NCBI GenBank assembly: GCA_030248225.1
Contig: JASANE010024863.1
Coordinates: 23,184-87,183, forward strand
From: Trileptium ribeirensis
Taxonomy: Eukaryota; Nematoda; Enoplea; Enoplida; Thoracostomopsidae
DNA length: 64,000 nucleotides
Reading direction: 5' to 3'
Shown: positions 44,185 to 54,328 of the stretch, in pieces
Layout: each line of letters starts with the position of its first letter
How positions within the stretch are numbered: position 1 is the stretch's first letter
The notes under the pieces: generated by a model
Database searches by the model: none
What the model was told of the DNA's origin: nothing
The model's input: the letters and a program-made list of their open reading frames with translations, nothing else
Translations under genes and position numbers: made by a program

Positions 44185-44540
44185 ATCCTGCTCCCCTTTC
44201 GATATAAACGGGCCTGGATGGGCTCTTCATAAACCGTGTTCGGCTTAGCTCGGCTTGCAACCTTTATGTACTAACGATAATAGTTTGTGATTTCCAAATA
44301 TTATGGAGAGCTTAAGTAATATGCGAAACACCAAGGGAATTATATTTAGTTGCGTATAGAACATGTAAGGACTTAGCTGAGTTAATCTGCAGTGTATATT
44401 ATGTAAGTTGTTTCAGAAGAGACTTATAATGGCTGACCTACGCGTTTTCAGATACTCTAAGTTCGGCTCGGCTCTTCAGACATCACCGCAGACGTTGCTC
44501 CGTTGTAGAGCCTAAATTCTCAGCTCTATGGTAAGAGAGC
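44185..44540. repeat. GAGCCGAG-family fragment
   Basis: GGGCTCTTCATAAACCGTGTTCGGCTTAGCTCGGC at the left and AAGTTCGGCTCGGCTCTTCAGA plus TAGAGCCTAAATTCTCAGC at the right resemble, partly inverted, the 37551-38160 block (TTAGAATTTAGGCTCG, ACATGGTTCGTGAAGAGCC). Strongly diverged. Confidence 0.45.
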
Positions 44541-44547
44541 TCAGAAT

Positions 44548-44604
44548 ATATATAGATATATATATATATCTATCTATATATATATATATATATATCTAAA
44601 AATA

Positions 44605-44637
<33 letters not shown>

Positions 44638-44651
44638 ATATATATATATAG
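44548..44651. repeat. TA-rich microsatellite
   Basis: About 100 bp of (TA)n with occasional C, G or A-rich interruptions. The 60-codon minus frame at 44574-44756 is a reading of it. Confidence 0.95.
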
Positions 44652-45045
44652 TTTTTGTGATATTATAGTAGTGATCGTAGGACTCGTAGTTTTAGGTTCG
44701 CATTGTAAGTAAATGTAGGTATTCCAAGTGTTTGCATGGGTGGCGGTGCATAGCATTTGTGCAACTTAGATTTAGTACGCAATCTGACAGCTGACAATTT
44801 AGATTTAGTGCGTTAACTTGATCATTATGCGATTTAAGGAAACGTTGTAATAGACCATGTTCTTAAAACTTGGAGATTTTCCATTTAGTTTTCTGCCAAT
44901 TTTTTTGTTACTAAGTCTACATATATATACTGTACAAAATATATGCGTATATGAGGGAGTATCCGAAATTCCAGGTCCTACAAAATTCTGGAATTCGACT
45001 AATTTTTACTGGAATCGAAGTTCCGGTTTCATGTCCTTTGGATAT
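44652..45045. other. No gene recognised
   Basis: Just before the next element a short run (44968-45030) contains ATTCCAGGTCCTAC, TTCTGGAATTCG and GAAGTTCCGGTTTC, resembling scrambled ends of the hAT-like family, but no boundary can be drawn. Confidence 0.3.
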
Positions 45046-45053
45046 ATGTGTAG

Positions 45054-45918
45054 CAGGGAATAACCGGAACCTGGTTTTCGAAACTTATTATTGTAAAATA
45101 GATGAAGGAAGATATGAAGGTACAGGGATTTAATTAAAAATAACTTTTACATTAAACTTAATGTATTGCTATATTATTATTGCCTTGTTGGAGAGTGAGG
45201 TATATGGTTCTAAGAAAAAATGATAGAAGGTATATAATTTTCTGATTAGTGCTCAGAAACACTTTTTAGGCTATAGTTGGGCAATCAGCGCCCGTCAGTT
45301 AAATGATAATGATGATAACTTTCTAATTGGAGTGCTATAAACGAGGGAGACTGTGATACTGCTCGCAGTTTCAGTTAATATAGTTCGTTGCCAAGAACGC
45401 TGTTTCTGGCTGAGTTGCAGATAATGCTACTTTACTTCAATGTAGGCTGCTTTACAAAATTTACAAACGCACTGGCAGGTGCTTGACGCAATTTAAGTTA
45501 GCCAAGCTTACAGCTAAGTACTTCTACATAGACCATACTCTGTTCCCGAGTTGGTCCGGTTTAATTCTAAAATATATACCTCACAGACTTGTGAATAGCT
45601 GCTACCAACATCGACCTAGCTTTGTTTTGTTAATATACTCCTGCAGGGTCAGGACGAAAAATTCCTATTGAAATTATGTGTCGTACTTACGTATCACACG
45701 GCAAATTGCTGAGTTAATCTTTTCCTTTGTTCGGTTGTATTAGAACGTGATCACTGTGTATATATTACTTGATTTGAACCGCAGATGAAGCAGAAATGTG
45801 GAAAATTTCATTCAAAATTTTGAAACCGGAATTCCGATTCCAGTATGGTTTTTGCCCTTTGCCGAAACCGCAACCGGAACACTATTTTCGGCGGAACCAG
45901 GATTCCGGTTACTCCCTG
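45054..45918 (+). mobile_element. hAT-like miniature element, copy D (865 bp, internal deletion)
   Basis: Left end CAGGGAATAACCGGAACCTGG, right end CAGGATTCCGGTTACTCCCTG. The flanks ATGTGTAG (45046-45053) and CTGTGTAG (45919-45926) agree at 7 of 8 bases. It is about 270 bp shorter than the other full copies: the segment after AATGTATTGCTATATTATTATTGCC jumps to GGTATATGGTTCTAAG, so the part corresponding to 10940-11160 of copy A is mostly missing. Confidence 0.85.
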
Positions 45919-45926
45919 CTGTGTAG

Positions 45927-47035
45927 CGTATTTTGTTATAAATGTTTATTGTATCAGTCATAATTAACTGAAACACTATTCAGATGCTATTTTATAACAA
46001 AAATATATATGTCTTTGCGTTCTCTCAGACTCCTTTGGTTGCCTTTTTAATTTCTCAACGCACATACATCGATGTGTACAAAAGTTTATAAGGCATAAAG
46101 AAATAACGCCAATCGATCAAACACTAGCATACTTATAGCTTTTGAAGTACTCCGTCGTCTAGGATTTCTTAACTATGCCGTTATTTGAGCTAGAGCGGAA
46201 CGGATCCTGCTTAATATCGTGCGACAACTATATTGCTAATTATGTCTTTATGAACTAAATTTTGTTTGGGAGGCCATAACGTAAGACCATGTTGAGTTAT
46301 TCACATTGCTGAGGATTGTCTAACAACAGTAATTCACTAGAGGGGGAACTCGGGCTCGGGCATGCATGGCTAGTCTGTATTTATTGCCTATTTTTAGATT
46401 CGAAACTGCGCTTCCTAAACCAGTTTTAAAGGCACAGCAAGACAATACACCCGCAGTACATTACGAGAATCAATGATTGTAATTTTCAGCACAAATTTGT
46501 GGCTTCCTCTCACAGGTGGGCACACTTGTTTTGTGGAAGCATAGGTGATGGCGAGAAACTGCCAAATTGTCCCGCGATACACATATAATGTTCACGCCGT
46601 TTGATCGCGAATTTTTTCGTAGACTGGCTGATCCTAACGTTATGAACTGAAAAGTTTTGAAAACAGCTTGCGTTCCGGGTTAATGGTGCAAGTTGAAGAA
46701 TCTGCTGTTACTTATAGCAGGATTTTTCATCTAATCATACAGGACTTGTTATTGGCAAGCTATAGGCGGTAACATTCTAAGTTTACAAAATCACGAGAAA
46801 GTTATAATTAAAAAAACAATTTTTACGTTGTGGCGTTTTAATGCTTGCGGAGTTGGACGCTTTCGACGTAAGCACAATTGCATTAATCTTATCCAGCTAC
46901 CCAACGTGTATGGGAAAATCAGTAGCTCCATCTAACCATCAACATACCACAAATTATTGAAAAAATGTCAAAATTTCACAATTTTGTTTGCCTAATTTAG
47001 CATTTATAGCCCCGCGCAGCATCTCACAAAGGTAG
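45927..47035. other. No gene recognised
   Basis: Intergenic DNA without long frames. Nothing repeats elsewhere in the window as far as I can see. Confidence 0.35.
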
Positions 47036-47043
47036 CAAAATAC

Positions 47044-48174
47044 CAGAGAGTAACCAGAATTCCGGTTCCGGCAAAATCTTGTTCCGGTTGCGGTTCCAGC
47101 AAAGGGCAAAAACCATACCGGAAAAGGAATTCCGGTTTAAATTTTTTTGAAATTTGCCACATCTGTGCTTCAACTGTGGTCTAAAAATATGTAATTTATA
47201 TGCAATGATCAAGTTCCAATACAACTAAGTAAAAGAAGAGATTAACTCAGCAATTTGCCGAAACGCAAGTAGTTTACTTAATTTCAGTACGAATTCTTCA
47301 TCTTAACATGTAAGAGTTTGTTGATAAAATAAAGCCAGGTCGATGCTTGTAGTAACTATTTTACACATTCAGAAGTCTGTGGGGTATGTTCCAATTAAAC
47401 CGGTCCAACTCGGTAACAGAGTATGGATTACGTAGAAGTACTTAGCGTAAGCTTGGCTAATAAATTGCGTCACGCATTAGCCAATGCGCTCATAAGCTTT
47501 GCAAATAAGTCTACATTGAAGCAAAGTGACGTTATCTGCAACACGGCCAGATACTGCGTACTTGGCAATGAACCGTATTTATTGAAGCTATGCGAGCAAT
47601 ATCATACTTTGTCTCATTCATATATAGCATTCTGATTAGAAAGTTATCATCATTATCATCTAATTGACGGGCACTGGTTGCCCAGCGCTAGCCTAAACTT
47701 TGTCTCTTACCACTGATCAGAAAATTACCTTCCATTATTTTCTTCTAGAACCATATAAACCAATACTTTCAACTTTCCTGCAGAACAACATGTAGCAAAC
47801 GTATGTAAGGGAGACGACTGGAGACAGAGCGAAAGTGTTTATTCTACGCTCCACGGGTTGTAAGCAAACACAGCTTGACGCAGTAGACGCAAGGGTTTAT
47901 AGTGGACGGCATTTTTTGCTCTGGGTCTCCAAAAACCAACATATTGATCGATAAATAAACATTATTAGCTTTTTCAGTCTCTTCACAGTTTCAGAAAAGC
48001 AATAATGTCATAGCAATACATTAAGTTTAATGTAAAAGTTATTTCTAACACGTTTTAAATCCGCTGTACCTTCATATCTTCCTTCATCTCTTTTACTATA
48101 TATAAGTTTCGGAGACCAGGTTCCGGATCCGGTTTAAATGGACGGTTCCGGATGCTGGTTCCGGTTATTCCTTG
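47044..48174 (-). mobile_element. hAT-like miniature element, full-length copy E (1131 bp)
   Basis: Inverted relative to copy A. Left end CAGAGAGTAACCAGAATTCC, right end GCTGGTTCCGGTTATTCCTTG. The exact 8-bp duplication CAAAATAC lies at 47036-47043 and 48175-48182. The body matches copy B throughout. The frames inside (47423-47635, 48055-48243) are not conserved as proteins. Confidence 0.9.
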
Positions 48175-48182
48175 CAAAATAC

Positions 48183-48663
48183 CTAACGTACTTTTGAAAA
48201 AAATGAAACCGCAGTGTTTCACTAGTAAACCGCATATGACCATTATTAAAACCCAAAAAGCAAGAAACCTATTAATACTTCTTTTAATTCTATTTTATTG
48301 ATCCGGAAAAAACAATCTTCCGGTTGTGGTTAATCACTGATGTATATATAGTAAAGGGTTTTGTTTGGTAATAGCTGCGTATATTGAAAAATCGGTGACT
48401 GGGATCGATCCAGGCTACAACGCGGCACAACGGCACAATCAGTCTGGATATATTTTTGCGTTTTAGACGATGTCACGAGTAATGCCGCCTAGACCTTTGT
48501 GTTTCGTGAAGGCTTAGCGGAATAGAGAGTCATTCTTCAGCTGCTCCTACGATGGCTTTAATAAAGGGTCTGGCGCACTCTTCGCAAATACAATCGATTT
48601 TATGCTCTACAAGTAATAGCTCGCTACGTCCGTCTTGACCAGGGGTGCAGTACGCTAGTCAAA
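48183..48663. other. No feature recognised
   Basis: Intergenic. A GGGATCGATCCAGG word at 48410-48423 resembles a pol III B box only loosely, and no A box or tRNA fold accompanies it. Confidence 0.35.
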
Positions 48664-48778
48664 TGTGGGGGGGGGACGATGATAGGGGAAAATTGGGCAG
48701 GCGGATAAGTTGGCTTAAGATTGCTTTTGCGACGATGGACGGCCTCCACGTGGGCGGAAGCGGGAACGCATAGTTCGG

Positions 48779-49558
48779 TTGTGCGGCAAGCAATCCATCA
48801 GGGGTCTCGAAAAAGGAAGCGAAGACAAATCTGGAGATTTCGTCAACGTCATCCTCACGGGATCTAATGGAGAGAGCGGGAGCCAGCCAATCTCGCACTC
48901 TCCTAAAAATCTGTTTGGCAAGGACACCCCTCGGTCCGAAAACGGCTTTTTTAGCCTAAGCACCAGACACATGGTGTGTCTGTTGCGAATTCGTCTACGT
49001 ACAATCCACCCAAACCCTGGGCCAGTAAGAAGAGGAAAGCAGAGAAGAGGCGGAGGCGACTCGGTAATGAAGGAGCGACGTCGACAAAGGAAGAAATCAA
49101 AGCGGGTGGAAGGCAAGACGTTACGGAAATCCAAGATCAATCAGCAGGCCAACCCAAATATCAACGGACCAAAACAACGCAATAGGCAGGAAACCAAAGT
49201 AGTCACTTGGAACCTACAGGGTATATCCATGAGGGAAAACAACCGCACCTGGCTGCGGCGAGTGCGTAAAGTGGTTGAAGACCAACGGTGGGAATTCGTC
49301 CTTATAACGGAATTACGAGCAGAAAGTTATGGTGTAATATGGCTGGAAGACGAACAGGAGGACAACAGGATGGCGATTGTACACTTGCTGCGGACAGGAG
49401 TGATTCTTCGTGGAGAAATGCTAGAGGTGTGTATTGCAGGGAATGAATTTTTAAAAAAGAAAAATGACAGTCGTTATCGACAACCAGAGATGTGTAGCGG
49501 TTTATCAACCGATATGGACTCAAGGCTCAGAAGCGATGTCACAGCAATGAATTGTTAA
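48779..49558 (+). pseudogene. LINE ORF: NPGP-containing N-terminus and start of APE endonuclease
   Basis: A 259-codon frame. Residues 69-83 read LRIRLRTIHPNPGPV. A hydrophobic/basic run ending in HPNPGP is a known N-terminal feature of many LINE ORFs and resembles the 2A ribosome-skipping end NPGP, though the usual upstream D-x-E is missing. Residues 84-140 are strongly basic (RRGKQRRGGG, RRRQRKKSKR), likely nucleic-acid binding. Residues 141-148 (VVTWNLQG) and 172-180 (EFVLITELR) are the first two motifs of the APE-type endonuclease, with N145 and E178 as metal-binding residues. After about residue 228 the correct frame shifts: +1 reads CVAVYQPIWTQGSEA. The terminal 30 residues of this frame are therefore spurious. 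Confidence 0.8.
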
Positions 49559-49964
49559 TTATCGGAGGTGATCATAATTGCCAAGTCAGCTCGGGCTATC
49601 ATCGACCGGGTGTCTGCGTTAGATTCGGTATGAACACAGCAACGAACGACGACGGAGATGATTTTCTACAATGGTGCGAATCTCATGGCTTGACATATGC
49701 AAATAGATTCTGTCAACATGGCAGTCGAGGGACTTGGTTCAATCGAGCATGGAGTCGATGGTACGAACTGGATGGCTTTTTAGTGAAAGGCAGCGCCACC
49801 GTCTGGTCAAAACAATGCAAACGATCGAGAAGAATGTTCTGTCAGACCATAAATCGAAGCTAATGGTGATCAGGACCAAACACCGACACCAGCGACATCA
49901 AATGACATCAAAAACCCCAAAGATAAACTGGGAAAATATAAACAGCGAGGAAACGCACATTTGA
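49552..49964 (+). pseudogene. LINE endonuclease, C-terminal half
   Basis: Frame 49552-49863 reads LIIGGDHNCQ (the D-x-N catalytic motif of APE endonucleases), then LTYANRFCQ and GTWFNRAWSRWYELDGFLV, equal to the 'T-----S-R-DY-LV' block. Frame 49734-49964 continues with NVLSDHKSKLMVI, the terminal S-D-H catalytic motif. The frame change lies between about 49800 and 49840. With the upstream part, all the main endonuclease motifs are recognisable, so the copy was once complete. Confidence 0.8.
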
Positions 49965-50284
49965 TTTGAAAGAGAAACTGCGAGGCTGTGGACACAAAAC
50001 CAACGCCAAACAACACAAGAATCGACCAACTGGGATCTCATAGGGAAGACGCTCACCGATGCTGCTGTCACAGTGTGTGGTTTGAAGAAGCGCGACATTG
50101 TAAGGTCGGAAAGGAAGATCAGCTTCGAGAAATGCATGAAGAAATCAACACCTTAGTCATCAAATACAGGAAGCACACAGAACAAGGGCACGTGAAGCGC
50201 AAACGCAACAACAACGTCAAGAAACGATGAAAGAACTGCGAATGGCCAGGCGCAGGGTGAAGAATACGCTCAGGAGATGGAAAC

Positions 50285-51840
50285 GTGGATGAAATCATAG
50301 AGGAGTGTGAGAGAGCCAGCATCAAGGGAGACCAAGGCAGAGTTTACAAAGCCCTGCGCGGGCTGGGTACACGGGGTCAAAACGCAGGACGGTTTCACAC
50401 GATCACCACAAATGCATTCAAGACGCATTTAGAGAAAGTGTCGAAACGTCGTTACGAAAATGACCCCGCAGAGATAGAGAGGGCAGTAGAAACTGTCCCG
50501 GACATGCGTATGGATCCAGCAGCACAGGCTGCCAACGCCGACTTAAATCGCACACCTAGCAGGGATGACATCTTAAGGGAAATGAAAAGAGTGAAAGACT
50601 CCCCTCCACGGAAGGATGGTGTCCGAATGGGCTTCATCAACAGCGCCTGCGAATCGGTTCAACGGTTGTTTACAACGAGAGCAAACAATTAGGAGATCTC
50701 TCTGAAGGTGGGACAGATGATTCCGCTAGAAAAAAAGGGCAACAAAAATGACCCAAACAACTATCGGGGCGGGTGTCTACTTGCAATGGGCAGCCGCATA
50801 CTGGCAAGAGTACTTGCTTCTCCGCCTCCGTAAGCGGGCAGAATAAATGCACCTGGTGGACGACAATCAAAACGGCTTCCGCCCGGGACGGTCAACTGCA
50901 GATGCAACCCAGATATTTGTAAGTATCAACGAAGATGTTACAGACCTTATAAAACGGCACCAGCAGCTGATCATCGTGGACCCCCACATCAACCAAGTGC
51001 CTACCGCGCGCTTACTCCACATGCGGAAAGCATACCCCAGAGTAAAGAAAGCTGCCCTCTGGGGAACACTACGACGATATGGACTCGACGGTCACTTCCT
51101 AGATGCCATCACCGACGTTCACGAGACCACACAATATCAAGTAAAAAGCCTCGGCAGCGACAGCGCAGGGTGGTAGCCTGAAAGGGGCTTACGAGAAGGC
51201 TGCCTTACGTCGCCCGACTTGTTCAACATCTTTCACCAGGCAGTAATGCGTCACGCTGAAGACAAACGTCGAACCAATGCCACCGAAACTGGAGAACTGG
51301 TCGGAATAAAATGTAGATGTGTTCCAGGAAACAGCTTTCCAGGTGAGAACCTAAGGGAGAAGTACAACAGCGAAGCGACATCAGTTGAGATATCTATGTC
51401 CCTATTTGCAGACGATATTACACTTGTGGGAGAAGGGACGGAGATGGAGAATGGGGTAAAAGCGGTAAAGGAGGTTATGGCGACGATTGAAGAGAAGACT
51501 AATGATGATAAGGAAGAAACGATCGTTTTCGGCTCGACAGAAGGAGGTGAAATAAGGATGCTCGGTAGTTAGATATCGGCGGGAACAGACGTTCGAAATC
51601 GGATTCGAAAGGACGGTGGGGCTTGGGCCCGAGTCAAAAACCAACTTCAGAAATTGAGAATGTCAAAGAAACGAAGGGCAAGAGTCGTTGATACGTGCGT
51701 TGGCAGTGCTCTCCTTTTCGACTGTGCGGTACGCACATGGTTCAAGAAAGATATAAAACGACTCCAAAGTTTCATGGACAGATGCTATCGATGGGTATGG
51801 AACAACATCTAAGAACCCCCTTCGTCAAATGCAAAGAGAG
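50285..51840 (+). pseudogene. LINE reverse transcriptase and post-RT region
   Basis: Frame 50285-50692 holds the RT lead-in with PSRDDILREMKRVKDSPPRK and DGVRMGFI. The next frame (50718 on) reads QMIPLEKKGNKNDPNNYRGG, then LLAMGSRILARVL. Frame 50847-51176 reads LVDDNQNGFRPGRSTADATQ and RLLHMRKAYPRVKKAALW, and is stopped by TAG at 51174-51176. The same frame goes on with PERGLREGCLTSPDLFN and then FADD (51405-51416) in FADDITLVGEG, the catalytic box. Post-RT sequence follows in another frame as ARVKNQLQKLRMSKKRRARV and LLFDCAVRTWFKKDIKRLQS, to about 51810. RT cuts the target-primed cDNA path characteristic of LINEs. Three or more frame changes make it non-functional. Confidence 0.85.
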
Positions 51841-52202
51841 CACAAAAACATGCATGATGTTAGAAATGAATTAGGGGCGAAGTCGGTGCGATGGAAGATT
51901 GAAAAACAATGCTTAGAAAGAATCGGCCATATTTTACGGATGAACAACAACCGCCTGACCAAAGTAGCGGTACTAGGATAGTACCAAAGTTTGGAGAACA
52001 CAGGAAGAATAAGGGTCGGAAACGAAAAACTGTGCTATATGATAAACGACTGTTGAAAGAAGCAAATATTGACTTCACTGATGCAGGACTCCCAGCACAC
52101 GATAGATGGAGGGAAATGATAAAACAGAGGACCGACCACCTGGCAAAGTGAGAGAAACAACAGGGAAACCAATACCATGGAGAAAGGCTGAATCGGAACT
52201 CA
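51841..52202 (+). pseudogene. LINE linker between RT and zinc fingers
   Basis: Readable in two frames: MHDVRNELGAKSVRWKIEKQ with CLERIGHILRMNNNRLTKV (51851-51957), then, in the frame 51909-52151, KTVLYDKRLLKEANIDFTD and LPAHDRWREMIKQRTDHLAK. The 'R-GH--RM---R--K-----W' pattern is the standard tail of RTE-type and related LINE RTs (family knowledge). The next block begins 50 bp later in yet another frame. Confidence 0.7.
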
Positions 52203-52685
52203 GTGATGTCAAACGATGATCAACTCTCATGCAAGTTTCCAGGATGTTTAAAGGTTTGCAAGACTAGGGCTGGCCTAGGCATACACAAACGGCGAATGCA
52301 CGGTGGAGACGATCAGAGCGTCATGTTCACATGCCCATTTTGCGAGAAGACTTTCCGGTCTGAGAACACCATGAAAAACCGCGCCAAATCCTGCCAAGTA
52401 ACGGTATGCGACGATCCAGGGAAACGAAGATGTGGTAACTGTCTTGGCGTTGTATCCAAGACAAATTTCGCGAGGCACAGGCGGATGTGCACGGCTGGCG
52501 AGGGTGACGGTGGAGCCAGGGGCACGGTGCGGCATGTCGCCCGTGCCAGGACTTACATGGCAAAATATTACATATGCCCCCATTGTCACCTACCGATGGC
52601 GGCAACGAATCGGTCAAGACACCAGGCAAAATGCCGTGGACGAATCGAGGGGGAGAGGCATGATCCTACGGGGGCGAACGCCTAG
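52203..52685 (+). pseudogene. LINE C-terminal zinc-finger region, 160 codons
   Basis: The frame keeps four finger-like modules. Module 1 is C2H2 (C10-x4-C15-x12-H28-x4-H33). Module 2 is C44-x2-C47 with C64, but N59 stands where H is expected, so it looks damaged. Modules 3 and 4 are C2HC (C77-x2-C80-x11-H92-x3-C96 and C125-x2-C128-x11-H140-x3-C144). C-terminal zinc fingers in a LINE would bind target DNA or the element's own RNA; that is inference. The frame starts at MMSNDDQ only by chance: the ancestral ORF continued from the RT. The overlapping minus frames 52275-52629 are shadows. Confidence 0.85.
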
Positions 52686-52708
52686 AGATAGATGGATACG
52701 AATAAGTT

Positions 52709-52740
52709 GGGGCACTGAAGCTCATCGCGCGTTGTGCCCC
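52709..52740 (+). repeat. 3'-terminal stem-loop of the LINE
   Basis: GGGGCAC (52709-52715) pairs with GTGCCCC (52734-52740) around an 18-base loop, just after the ORF. A structured 3' end is commonly used by LINEs for template recognition, so this is a plausible 3' end of the element. Confidence 0.6.
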
Positions 52741-52745
52741 TGGTG

Positions 52746-53449
52746 CCGATAATACCATTTGCGTTTCTTGGTTTCGAACATTACTGTATGATGTTTTGGT
52801 AAACACGAATTGCGTAATGTTTTTTGTTGACTGGCTGCGACGTTTCATACTTTCATGGCTTTCGTTTTGTGTAGGCGTACATAGAGAATTTTAACCTGGT
52901 AAATATCGTCATCATCGCAATATGTATATGAATTAAAACACAAAGCATTTGCGCAAATGGCAAGCAAATATGTACTTATCTATTTATGTGTCTGTCATTT
53001 GAAACCTACAGTTTCATGCACCGAACGAGCCTAGTAGTAGTAGTGTATACATTGTAGAAACGAGTGGCGGTACGTATATTTTCCGGTTTTTATTGTGAAA
53101 TTAAATCTAGATATTAGAACGTAGATTGTCGCTACTGTAGTGAACGACTAATACTTTTTCGTCGTGCACGATGGGGTCTGTCTGAAAATAATGTAACTGG
53201 TTTAGGATTACCTATTTTTGTTTTGATGCACATTTTTGCGTAAATAGTTCATTGCATTAATAGTACTTTTATATCAGAGCTGGAACCAGTGTGACCCGCG
53301 GACCCAGTTACGGTAGTAACCCACTGATAAGGCCATTTACCAAAGCAGCCATAGTATAATTCTGATAACCCGTAAAAGAAACTATCCTGGAAAATTATCG
53401 GATACCGGATTTGCAAACCGTTTTTACAGATGGGTTAAAATTGCGTTTT
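52746..53449. other. No feature recognised
   Basis: AT-rich DNA with no long frame and no repeat that I can match. Confidence 0.35.
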
Positions 53450-53640
53450 CCGGAAGGTCTTGCCAGAGACTATAGCCATGGACAAATGTAAGTGTTGGAT
53501 TGAGATATAAACCACTTGTTTTGTCACCGTTTGAAGCCATTTGTATGCCAATTTCAAGATTGGAAGCATGAATATAAAACGGATGTATGGACAAGCATAT
53601 ACCGCCGTCCAAGGTTTCAATCTACTTCCAGACTGAGCGG
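53450..53640. repeat. Diverged repeat shared with 63693-63880
   Basis: GGTCTTGCCAGAGACTATAGCCATGGACAAA matches GGTCTTGGCCAGATACTATAGTCCTGGACAAA at 63700, and both continue with a TTTCAAGA-TT block and an AAAACGGATGTATGGACA or CATATCCTTCTGTCTATGG segment. The minus frames 53424-53788 are not supported as genes. Confidence 0.45.
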
Positions 53641-54326
53641 ACAGCGTCAACGTACTCCATAACTCATCCCAGTACCCTTCTACCAGGGAATCACCGGAGC
53701 CTAAATTATTTATTGCAAGTAACATGGAAGTATTACCACCATATGAACTGTATATAAAAATAGCGGTGAGAAAAAGTAATATATTCAAGTCCTGGTCTTC
53801 CTAAACCACATCCGTTATGGGTCGTATCCCACAGGAGGGTTTTTCGCTGTAGCTCGGCTGTGCTCTTCACAAACCTTGTCAGACCCTATCCTGGGCTGGG
53901 CTCGATTCTCCGACATCGTAGTAGTATCGGCTCAGCTTAGTTCGGGAAGAGCCAAACTTCTCACCTCAAGTAAAAAGAAACATATACTGCTCTCTAGGGA
54001 TTTAAATTTTGTTTTCGCGCTGTCAGGATCCTGTGCATCGAAGCAGCCCAACACTCTTCAACCAATCTTCCGCCGTTCCGTCCGGCTCCTTATTGAGAGC
54101 TTTTGGAGCAATCGTCGTCGCTGAGATTGTTTACGTGCACTTGAATTGACAAATTTGTTTCTGCTGGGGAGCTGAGCAGGTAAAGGAAAAAGCAAGACTC
54201 GGTTATGTTAATTATAGTGCAGAGGATATTGATTTCGGCTTATGACTGAGACCTGGCCAGTACCAGGTCACACATGGTGACTGGGCCACTCATGTGACCC
54301 AAAGAGTCCTGGTTACCCGGTTCCAT
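53641..54326. other. Mostly unassigned; GAGCCGAG-like fragment at 53845-54125
   Basis: GTAGCTCGGCTGTGCTCTTCACAAACC and GGGCTGGGCTCGATTC, then GGCTCAGCTTAGTTCGGGAAGAGCC resemble the 37551-38160 family. ACTGGGCCACTC and TACCAGGTCACACATGGTGAC lie near 54250-54300. The 82-codon frame 53876-54124 has no motif. Confidence 0.4.
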
Positions 54327-54328
54327 GT

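Larger units (their letters stand above)
48664..52745 (+). mobile_element. Near full-length non-LTR retrotransposon with EN, RT and C-terminal zinc fingers
   Basis: One LINE runs across 4.1 kb in the order: 5' GC-rich leader, NPGP-containing N-terminus, APE-type endonuclease, reverse transcriptase, post-RT region and four zinc-finger-like modules. All are on the plus strand in the expected order, but spread over several frames and with in-frame stops, so it is a pseudogenised full-length copy. Base composition is visibly more GC-rich than its surroundings. The start is placed where GC-rich sequence begins (GGGGGGGGGACGATG) and is approximate. The end is after a 3' stem-loop. No target duplication is obvious. 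The clade is not assigned: RT wording (RLLHMRKAYPRVKKAALW, FADDITLVGEG) looks RTE-related but unusual. Confidence 0.85.

Noticed and set aside
48400..48430. Pol III B-box-like word as part of a tRNA or SINE
   Set aside because: No A box at the proper distance, no cloverleaf and no SINE-like tail.
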